A stretch of DNA of 19,294 nt, from the NCBI GenBank assembly GCA_036274645.1, contig DASUFH010000288.1:1-19294 (forward strand), in the 5' to 3' direction. Made by a program: the position numbers and the translations under genes. Shown one piece after another: positions 1-5,710 of the stretch. The notes below the pieces were generated by a model. It did no database searches and was not told the origin of the DNA. It saw only the letters and a list, made by a program, of their open reading frames with translations. How positions within the stretch are numbered: the stretch's first letter is position 1; each line of letters begins with the position of its first letter. The stretch comes from DASUFH01 sp036274645 (GTDB taxonomy: Bacteria; Acidobacteriota; Terriglobia; 20CM-2-55-15).

Positions 1-1267
1 CGGAAACGGTGTCGGCCAGACGCTGGATCGGCGCCCGGCTTCTCTGCGCCTGTCCCACCATCTGGACAATCTGAGACAGCAGGGTATCGCGCCCCACGCG
101 CTGGGCGCGCATGATGAAACTTCCGCTCCCGTTGATCGTGGCGCCGATGACGGCGTCGCCAACGTTTTTCTCCACGGGTATCGGTTCACCCGAGATCATG
201 GACTCATCGACTGAACTCCCGCCATCCGTGACAACTCCATCGACCGGAATCTTTTCACCGGGCCGGACGCGAAGCAGGTCTTCCAGTTGGACCGCCGCCA
301 GTGGCACATCCCGCTCGCTGCCATCGGCGGCCACCAGCCTCGCCGTCTTCGGGGCAAGACCCAGCAGCGCCTTGATGGCGCTGCTCGTTCGCGATCGAGC
401 GCGCAACTCCAGAACCTGACCCAGGAGCACCAGCGCCGTAATCACCGAGGCCGCCTCAAAATACACGGGCGGCAAGCCGTCATGGCCTCCGAATCCGTGA
501 GGAAACGCTCCGGGCGCGAGCATGGCCAGGACGCTGTACGCATAGGCTGTCGCTACGCCCATGCCGATCAGGGTGAACATGTTCAGGCTGCGATTCACGA
601 GGGAAGCCCAGGCGCGGGTCAACAACGGCCATCCTGCCCAGAGCGCCACGGGCGTGGCGAGCGCGAACTGGATCCAACGCTGCGTTTCAAGCATGCCCAG
701 AATGAGGACGGGAACACTCAGCGCGGTAGCGATCCAGAATCGTCGCGTCATGTCGATCAGTTCCGTATTCGGCTCTTCTTCCGCGGACGGCAACTCCGGT
801 TCCAGCGCCATGCCGCATTTGGGACATGACCCCGGGCCTTTCTGGCGCACTTCCGGATGCATGGGACACGTGTAGATCACCTCTGCGGAGCCCACCGGCG
901 CTGCTTCAGCCTCGGCTTGCTTGACGATATAGCGGGTAGGATCGGCCCTGAACTTCTGCTCGCACCCGGAACAGCAAAAATAGTAGGTCTGGCCGGCATG
1001 CTCGCGCCGCCCTGCAGCCGTGTCCGGGTTGACCGTCATTCCGCAAACCGGATCGACTGCGCCGGCCAATTGCCGTGGCTCCGCAGAATGTGCGTGCGTT
1101 TCCTGCAGGTACTGCCGTGGATCCGATTTAAACGCTTCAAGGCAGTGGGGACTGCAGAAGAAGTAGGTCCGGCCGTCGTGTTCATGCGAGCCCGCGCTTT
1201 CCGCGGGGTCAACCGTCATATGGCAAACCGGATCAACTGTTGAAGACACCTTCGAAGTTCCTCCCAT
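1..1267 (-). CDS. Heavy-metal (probably Cu/Ag) P1B-type ATPase, N-terminal 422 residues
   Basis: The gene runs off the left edge. I translated the reverse complement from the ATG at 1267-1265, which has a GGGAGG ribosome site 8 nt upstream. In order the protein has a first YHS domain (about residues 10-54, VDPVCHM, then C38 and C42), a second YHS domain (about 70-114, VDPVCGM, then C98, C99, C102), and a heavy-metal-binding domain (about 131-153, YTCPMHPEV, then CPKCGM). Four membrane segments follow (about 176-195, 199-218, 231-250, 270-289), then the actuator domain with SGEPIPVEK (359-367). The visible part ends at the APIQRLADTVS stretch that precedes the CPx-bearing membrane helix. The CPC, DKTG and ATP-binding parts lie outside the window. 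The family pumps monovalent copper or silver out of the cytoplasm at the expense of ATP. The usual N-terminal HMA domains (GMxCxxC) are absent. The divergent sigma gene and nearby RND genes fit metal resistance. Exact metal is inferred. Confidence 0.95.
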   Translation of the reverse strand, partial: MGGTSKVSSTVDPVCHMTVDPAESAGSHEHDGRTYFFCSPHCLEAFKSDPRQYLQETHAHSAEPRQLAGAVDPVCGMTVNPDTAAGRREHAGQTYYFCCSGCEQKFRADPTRYIVKQAEAEAAPVGSAEVIYTCPMHPEVRQKGPGSCPKCGMALEPELPSAEEEPNTELIDMTRRFWIATALSVPVLILGMLETQRWIQFALATPVALWAGWPLLTRAWASLVNRSLNMFTLIGMGVATAYAYSVLAMLAPGAFPHGFGGHDGLPPVYFEAASVITALVLLGQVLELRARSRTSSAIKALLGLAPKTARLVAADGSERDVPLAAVQLEDLLRVRPGEKIPVDGVVTDGGSSVDESMISGEPIPVEKNVGDAVIGATINGSGSFIMRAQRVGRDTLLSQIVQMVGQAQRSRAPIQRLADTVS

Positions 1268-1440
1268 TTCTGCCGCCTCCCGGTTCCGGCATGATCGCGA
1301 TGCGACAAGTTCCGCCACGGACAGCCAACGAATATACAGGGTGATGGCGCTGTGGCTCCCATAAGCGCTGACGGAGAAAACCCAATAACATTACAGTTGG
1401 CGATGATAAAGACGAGAGACGTTACTGGTAGAGTGAATAA
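1268..1440. promoter_or_regulatory. Divergent promoter region between the ATPase and the ECF sigma gene
   Basis: These 173 bp separate two divergent start codons, so both promoters should lie here. The region is visibly more AT-rich than the flanking genes around 1380-1440. I see no convincing sigma-70 -35/-10 pair. A leftward TATATT (near 1335) could be a -10 but lacks a good -35. A leftward GGAACTT (near 1307-1313) resembles an ECF -35 core but has no clear partner. A CCGGttCCGG inverted repeat (1279-1288) overlaps the ATPase ribosome site. The regulatory role is inferred from arrangement alone. Confidence 0.4.
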
Positions 1441-1995
1441 ATGAGCAAATCCGAAATTGCCAGCGAGGCCCTTCGCAGGCTTCTGGAAAGCCGCTCCCGG
1501 TTTCTCGCGTTTCTTCGAAAGCGAATCCCATCGACCGAAACTGCCGAAGATATTCTTCAGAACGCATTTCTGAAGGGAATCGAGCGTGGGGGAGAGGTTC
1601 GTGATGCCGAAAGCATTGTTCCCTGGTTTTATCGCGTGCTCAGGAATTCCGTGGTCGACTATTACCGTCAAGCCGGGAGGAGCAAGCATGAACTCAAGGG
1701 TGTTCTCGCGGACCTGGAAGCTTATGCCTCAACGTCGCCTGAACCGGAGAACGAGATCTGCCAGTGCATCAATCCACTGCTCGAGAATCTGAAGCCGGAG
1801 TATCGCAAGGCGCTGACCACGATTGACCTTGGCGACGGCAGTCTCGCGGACCTTGCCAAACAGGCCGGGATCACGGAAGGGAATGCCGCTGTTCGGGTCC
1901 ACCGCGCCCGGCAAGCCATGCTCAGGCAGGTCCAGTTGACCTGTGGGGCCTGCGCCGAACATCATTGTGTCGATTGCCGCTGCAATCATCGCTAG
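1441..1995 (+). CDS. ECF-type RNA polymerase sigma factor with Cys-rich C-terminal tail (CorE-like)
   Basis: This 184-residue protein has the ECF layout. Region 2 lies at about residues 13-80, with AEDILQNAFLKG and the VPWFYRVLRNSVVDYYR helix that binds the -10 element. Region 4 lies at about 112-163, with LKPEYRKAL and a helix-turn-helix of the LADLAKQAGITEGNAAVRVHRAR type. After region 4 comes a tail with C168, C171, H174, H175, C176, C179 and C181. A CxC pair (C107, C109) sits in the linker. No anti-sigma gene is next to it. In CorE of Myxococcus xanthus a C-terminal Cys-rich domain makes the sigma factor directly copper-responsive, and I infer a similar mode here. It is divergent from a metal ATPase and upstream of an RND metal pump, which are its likely targets. 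The ATG at 1441 is preceded only by a weak GAGTG ribosome site. Confidence 0.93.
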   Translation: MSKSEIASEALRRLLESRSRFLAFLRKRIPSTETAEDILQNAFLKGIERGGEVRDAESIVPWFYRVLRNSVVDYYRQAGRSKHELKGVLADLEAYASTSPEPENEICQCINPLLENLKPEYRKALTTIDLGDGSLADLAKQAGITEGNAAVRVHRARQAMLRQVQLTCGACAEHHCVDCRCNHR

Positions 1996-2082
1996 CCCGC
2001 CTGTGCGAGTCGCCTTGTGCCCTCGGCGAACGGTACCACCATCTGGCCGTTTACGTTGAAGCGGAAGATCGCCAGTTCCCAA

Positions 2083-2111
2083 TTGACTTCCCTGGATTTG
2101 TACTATTCAAT
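2083..2111 (+). promoter_or_regulatory. Possible sigma-70-like promoter before the His-rich gene
   Basis: TTGACT (2083-2088) and TTCAAT (2106-2111) are 17 bp apart and match 9 of 12 consensus bases. If used, transcription would begin around 2118, almost at the GTG at 2121, giving a leaderless message. The -10 is poor at its second and third positions, and the element may be chance. Confidence 0.27.
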
Positions 2112-2120
2112 ACCCGAACC

Positions 2121-2516
2121 GTGCGCCGATTGATCGCCATTTACAGTTTGTTGAGCCTTGTGGCGGCTCTTCTGTCCGGGCCATTTTTTCATCTTCATGC
2201 CAACGGAGAAGACAGACATGACCCTGAGCCGCACGCGCTCCTTCACGCGCATCTGGCCGAACACACAGAGAATCTGGAGCCTTCGGCACGGCCAGGGGGC
2301 GAATTAGCAGAAGACCACGCTGCTCATCACGGCGTTGAAATTAAGGCGTTTTCGGTGGCAACGCCCCGGGGTATTTCGTTGGCGGTCGCGCCGTCCGTTG
2401 TCTGGCTGCCGGCCGTTCCCGACGCATCGATAGGTGGTTTAATGGCGATTGCGCAGGTGCGGATTCACGACCCGCCGGATTTCGCGCGATCCGCGCCTCG
2501 ATCACCGCCCCTCTAG
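2121..2516 (+). CDS. Small His-rich exported protein, function unknown
   Basis: I do not recognise a named family. From GTG 2121 the product is 131 residues. It begins with a basic VRR, then a hydrophobic stretch (IAIYSLLSLVAALLSG), which looks like a signal peptide or membrane anchor. A histidine/acid-rich segment follows (FFHLHANGEDRHDPEPH, then HALLHAHLAEHTE, later DHAAHH), with about a dozen histidines in the first 85 residues. That suggests periplasmic metal binding, but this is inference. The frame is open back to an ATG at 1965, which would overlap the sigma gene by 31 nt and add a 52-residue leader unlike an exported protein, so I prefer the GTG. No ribosome site precedes it, but a possible promoter ends 10 nt upstream. 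It sits between the metal-sensing sigma gene and the efflux genes. Confidence 0.6.
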   Translation: MRRLIAIYSLLSLVAALLSGPFFHLHANGEDRHDPEPHALLHAHLAEHTENLEPSARPGGELAEDHAAHHGVEIKAFSVATPRGISLAVAPSVVWLPAVPDASIGGLMAIAQVRIHDPPDFARSAPRSPPL

Positions 2517-2537
2517 TCCTCCTTCCCGTCTTTTCCG

Positions 2538-2556
2538 CCAGCGGTAAGTCCGCTGG
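2538..2556 (+). other. 7-bp perfect hairpin between His-rich and lipoprotein genes
   Basis: CCAGCGG (2538-2544), loop TAAGT, CCGCTGG (2550-2556). There is no following T-run, so it is not a standard intrinsic terminator. It lies 22 bp after one gene and 47 bp before the next, where an mRNA-processing or partial-attenuation site is possible. Confidence 0.4.
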
Positions 2557-2602
2557 AAACGTGTGTCTGTTCGATCAATCAATACCGTTAGGACAATCTG
2601 CT

Positions 2603-3034
2603 ATGGCAAAACTGCATTCATTGCGCTCATGGCTGGCGCTGGCCATGTTGATCGTGAACGCCGCCGGCTGTAAGGGCAGTCCGGCGCCGCAAGCCGAACA
2701 TGAAGAGGCCGAGACGCTGGCGCGCACCGAGTTTACGGACCGCATTGAGAATTTTTTTGAATACGAAGCGCTGAAGGCCGGCCAACCGAGCCAGTTTCGG
2801 ATCCACCTGACGGATCTGTCCGATGGATTTCCGGTCGAAAAGGCAGAAGTGACGCTGACGGCGCGGTCGGAAGGGAAGCCTCCGGTGGAAACGCTGGCCA
2901 GGGTCGGCAAGGTCACAGGAATCTATGTCGCCGATCTGGCGCTTCCTTCCGCCGGCGCTTATGAGATCGAGTTTCATATCCGGAATGCGAAGGTCGATGA
3001 GCGGCTTCACCTCCGCGGTTTCGAAGTGGAGTGA
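2603..3034 (+). CDS. YtkA/FixH-like lipoprotein of the metal efflux operon
   Basis: This is a 143-residue protein from ATG 2603, chosen because AGGA (2590-2593) lies 9 nt upstream and because the N-terminus is then a lipoprotein signal. The signal has MAKLHSLR, a hydrophobic core, and a lipobox-like NAAGC giving a lipidated Cys at about residue 22. An upstream ATG at 2561 in the same frame would add 14 residues before the signal. The mature part has a short acidic linker (QAEHEEAE) and then an Ig-like domain resembling YtkA/FixH: LKAGQPSQFRIHLTDL, DGFPVEKAEVTL, and TGIYVADLALPSAGAYEIEF. Related modules occur next to or fused with periplasmic adaptors of metal RND pumps. A periplasmic role alongside the pump is inferred, and no metal ligands are obvious. 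The stop lies 8 nt before the preferred start of the TolC-like gene. Confidence 0.85.
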   Translation: MAKLHSLRSWLALAMLIVNAAGCKGSPAPQAEHEEAETLARTEFTDRIENFFEYEALKAGQPSQFRIHLTDLSDGFPVEKAEVTLTARSEGKPPVETLARVGKVTGIYVADLALPSAGAYEIEFHIRNAKVDERLHLRGFEVE

Positions 3035-3042
3035 GGAAGACC

Positions 3043-4272
3043 ATGAGAATGCTGCTGACGACCATCCTTCTTCTCGCGATCACGGGCAGTCTGCGTGGCC
3101 AGACGCCGCTCTCCCGGGAGCGCGCCATCGAAATGTTTCTGGAGCGCAATGTGGAGGTGCAGGCGGCGCGTTACCAGATCGACCGGGCCAGGGCCGAGCA
3201 GATTGCCGCAAGACTTCGTCCCAACCCGACGGTCACCGTCACCCTCGAGAACTTTGCCCTGTCCGGGCCTGCGCCCTTTGGCCAGCTCTATGAAGTCGGC
3301 GCGACGTATTCCGACATTATCGAGCGTGGCGGGAAGCGCCAGCTGCGAAGTGGAGTAGCCGACCTGGCGCTTTCTGTCGCGGAGGCGACCTTTCAGGACG
3401 TGCTTCGGCAGAAGCTGGCGGAGGTGAAACGGGCGTTTCTCGGAGCGCTACTGGCCCACCATCGCGTCGAGATCGCCGCGGCCAGCAGCGGGACCGTTGA
3501 GGAACTTCTCTTCTTGAACACGGTCCGCTTCGAAAACGGCGCCGTCGCGGAAGGCGATGTTCTGAAAGTCCGTCTGGAGAAAGTTCGCGCGGACTCGGCG
3601 TTGCGTCAGGCCCGTCTGGAGGAGAGCCACGCCATGATCGCGTTGCTCGAAAAGCTCGAGGAGCCGGAGTTGGGCCTGCGGCCCCTTGCCGGAACGCTGG
3701 AGGGGCCGCCTGTCACGTTGAATCTGGAGACGCTTCGGGCGCTGGCGCTGAACAACCGGCCCGATCTCCGGGCTTCCGCCGCGCAGATTGAACTCAATGA
3801 AAAGCGGCTCAACCTTGAGCGGGCGCGCGCCGCCACCGATATCGCGCCGTTCATAGGGTATAAGCGGAACGGTCCCAATAACACCGTCACGTTCGGCTTT
3901 ACGATGACGCTTCCGGCAAGGAACCACAACGAAGGGGGCATCGCGCGGGCCGCGGCGGAGCGGTCGGTTGCCGAAGGCGAGCGTGAAGTCGCGCTCAACC
4001 ACGTTGTGGTCGAAGTGGAATCCGCCTTTCGGTCTTATGAGGCCTCCAGCGACCAGGTGACGATGTTCCGCGACCAGCTGCTTCTGCAGGCCGATGACGC
4101 GCAGAAGATCGCCCTCGCGGCCTACGAAGAGGGCGCAACCGGTCTTCTGCCGGTTCTGGAAGCGCAGCAGACACGCACGGAGATTCAGCAGGAATATTTT
4201 CAAAAGCTATTCGAGTACCAGGCGAGCCTGCTCGATCTGGAACTGGCTGTTGGAGGGCCAATTCAGCCATGA
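3043..4272 (+). CDS. TolC-family outer-membrane efflux channel (CusC/CzcC type)
   Basis: The product is a 409-residue outer-membrane factor of a tripartite efflux pump. A signal peptide (MRMLLTTILLLAITGSLRG) is followed by two outer-membrane efflux repeats. The first begins LSRERAIEMFLERN and includes RPNPTVTV and the RGGKRQLR motif typical of the CzcC/CusC group. The second begins at LETLRALALNNRPDLRAS. The C-terminal coiled-coil helix holds AYEEGATGLLPVLEAQQT. I chose ATG 3043 because GAGGA sits 5 nt upstream. The in-frame GTG at 3031 would overlap the lipoprotein stop. The 3' end overlaps the adaptor start by 4 nt (ATGA), indicating co-transcription and probably translational coupling. The length is typical of the family. 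The role is to form the periplasm-spanning exit duct. Confidence 0.95.
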   Translation: MRMLLTTILLLAITGSLRGQTPLSRERAIEMFLERNVEVQAARYQIDRARAEQIAARLRPNPTVTVTLENFALSGPAPFGQLYEVGATYSDIIERGGKRQLRSGVADLALSVAEATFQDVLRQKLAEVKRAFLGALLAHHRVEIAAASSGTVEELLFLNTVRFENGAVAEGDVLKVRLEKVRADSALRQARLEESHAMIALLEKLEEPELGLRPLAGTLEGPPVTLNLETLRALALNNRPDLRASAAQIELNEKRLNLERARAATDIAPFIGYKRNGPNNTVTFGFTMTLPARNHNEGGIARAAAERSVAEGEREVALNHVVVEVESAFRSYEASSDQVTMFRDQLLLQADDAQKIALAAYEEGATGLLPVLEAQQTRTEIQQEYFQKLFEYQASLLDLELAVGGPIQP

Positions 4273-5702
4273 AGAATCCAGGAAGATGGATACTCTCGAT
4301 TCTCAGCGTGGGAATCGTCGCCGCCGCAATGTTTGTTGTTCGCCGTCCGGCCGTGACGGAGGAAACGCCTGAACCGGCTGCCGCCGCGGATTCCACCGGA
4401 AAGGTGGCGTTCCTGATGGAGCAGCAATGGCAGATTCATTTGAAGCTGGCGAAAGCGGAGTCAGCCGAGGTCTCTCCGCAGGTCACCTCAACCGGGCGGA
4501 TTGTGGCCGCTCCACGCAACCGCGCGATTGTCGCGCCACCGGTCGGGGGTATCATCGGCGCGGAGAACCTCCCGCTGGTCGGCCAGCAGGTGGCTCGAGG
4601 CCAGGTTCTGGCTGCGCTCACGGAAACTCTAACCGCGTTCGATCTCGCCCAGCTGCAGCGCGATCGCGCCCAGTTTGATCTTCAGTCCGCTCAACTGCAG
4701 CTCCAGGCGGAACAGTTGCAACTCGACAGTGAACAGTTTCAGCTGGACACGGATCAGCTGGAACTCAACGCTGCGCAACTGCGATTGGAGAACGCGAGAA
4801 TCGAGGCGGAACGCCGTCGTCTCGGAGAAGCGATCAAGGAAGGGGAAATTCGCCGCGCCCTGGCCAGAACCGAGTTTGATCGCGCCACCCGCCTTTTCGA
4901 AAAGAGGGCCTATTCCCAGAAGCAGGTCCAGGAAGCGGAAGCGGCGTACAAAGCGGAAGACGCGGCCATTGCGGCGCTGACGGCTCAGTTGAACGTCCTG
5001 AACCCGTTGCCATTGCCCGCGGCGCCGGCTCGAGCCAACCGGCCTCCGGCGTTGTCCGGGTCACGCCCGAATCCGTCGATTCCTGTCGCTCCCAACGCGC
5101 CTGTCACTGTTCAACAGGTCCGAGCGCCCATTTCCGGAACGATCGTGAAGGTATACAAATCAGCCGGAGAGCACGTGCAGGCGGGCGAGGCGATGTTCGA
5201 AATCGTGAACCTTGATACGGTCTGGGTCGAGGCGCCCATCTTTGAAAAGGACCTGGCTCGATTGAAGGCCGGCCACGAAGCGGTCTTTACAACCGCGGCT
5301 TATCCGGATACGGAATTCTCCGGAAAGCTTGTTGATCTGGGCGCCGTTATCGACGAGGAGACGCGAGCGGCGAGCGCGCTGTTCGAGGTTCCCAATCCTT
5401 CCCGGAAACTCAAAGTCGGCATGCAGGCGAACGTCCGGCTGGACGCGCAGGAACGCGTGATCGCCGTGATGATTCCAAAGGAATCCGTGCTCGACAACGA
5501 AGGCAAGAAGATCGTCTACATCCTGGTTTCCGGTGAGGAGTTTCAGCGCGTCGAGGTTCAGCTGGGCGACGAATATGGCGATAAAGTCGCGGTCCTCTCC
5601 GGACTGGAGGCCGGCCAGCGCGTCGTCACCCAGGGCGCGTATCAACTCAAGATGCAGGAACTCCGCCCGGCCGGCGCCGGCGCGCACACGCACGAAGTGT
5701 AA
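4269..5702 (+). CDS. RND efflux periplasmic adaptor (CusB/CzcB-type membrane fusion protein)
   Basis: This 477-residue adaptor joins the RND pump to the outer-membrane channel. It has an N-terminal membrane anchor or signal (residues 6-24) and a first barrel-sandwich half (PPVGGIIGAENLPLVGQQV, about 90-108). A long alpha-hairpin follows (about 122-240), then a Pro/Ala-rich linker (245-278) and the second barrel-sandwich half (VRAPISGTIVKVYKSAGEHV, about 284-303). The beta-barrel (WVEAPIFEKDL, then KVGMQANV) and membrane-proximal domain (IPKESVL to VVTQGAYQL) complete it, with a short His-bearing end (AHTHEV). The ascending hairpin helix contains six near-identical heptads, annotated separately. 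It overlaps the channel gene by 4 nt. Its stop codon is part of TAAGGAG, the ribosome site of the next gene. The CusF-docking methionines of CusB are not obvious, so the exported metal is unclear. Confidence 0.96.
   Translation: MKNPGRWILSILSVGIVAAAMFVVRRPAVTEETPEPAAAADSTGKVAFLMEQQWQIHLKLAKAESAEVSPQVTSTGRIVAAPRNRAIVAPPVGGIIGAENLPLVGQQVARGQVLAALTETLTAFDLAQLQRDRAQFDLQSAQLQLQAEQLQLDSEQFQLDTDQLELNAAQLRLENARIEAERRRLGEAIKEGEIRRALARTEFDRATRLFEKRAYSQKQVQEAEAAYKAEDAAIAALTAQLNVLNPLPLPAAPARANRPPALSGSRPNPSIPVAPNAPVTVQQVRAPISGTIVKVYKSAGEHVQAGEAMFEIVNLDTVWVEAPIFEKDLARLKAGHEAVFTTAAYPDTEFSGKLVDLGAVIDEETRAASALFEVPNPSRKLKVGMQANVRLDAQERVIAVMIPKESVLDNEGKKIVYILVSGEEFQRVEVQLGDEYGDKVAVLSGLEAGQRVVTQGAYQLKMQELRPAGAGAHTHEV
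4668..4793 (+). repeat. Six tandem degenerate 21-bp units encoding a heptad coiled-coil repeat
   Basis: Residues 134-175 of the adaptor read AQFDLQS, AQLQLQA, EQLQLDS, EQFQLDT, DQLELNA, AQLRLEN. All six fit [A/E/D]-Q-[L/F]-x-L-x-[S/A/T/N]. The DNA repeats every 21 bp with mostly synonymous drift (CAGTTT, CAACTG, CAGTTG, CAGTTT, CAGCTG, CAACTG at the second and third codons). This looks like an internal tandem expansion of the alpha-hairpin. Confidence 0.82.
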
Positions 5703-5710
5703 GGAGAGTC

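Noticed and set aside
1216..1689. 157-residue leftward frame across the ATPase start and the sigma gene
   Set aside because: It overlaps two well-supported genes in other frames and shows no coherent domain.
1965..2120. ATG 1965 as start of the His-rich protein
   Set aside because: It would overlap the sigma gene and place 52 residues before an evident signal peptide.
3448..4203. 251-residue leftward open frame inside the TolC-like gene
   Set aside because: It is the antisense shadow of a high-GC gene. The rightward frame has all the family motifs.
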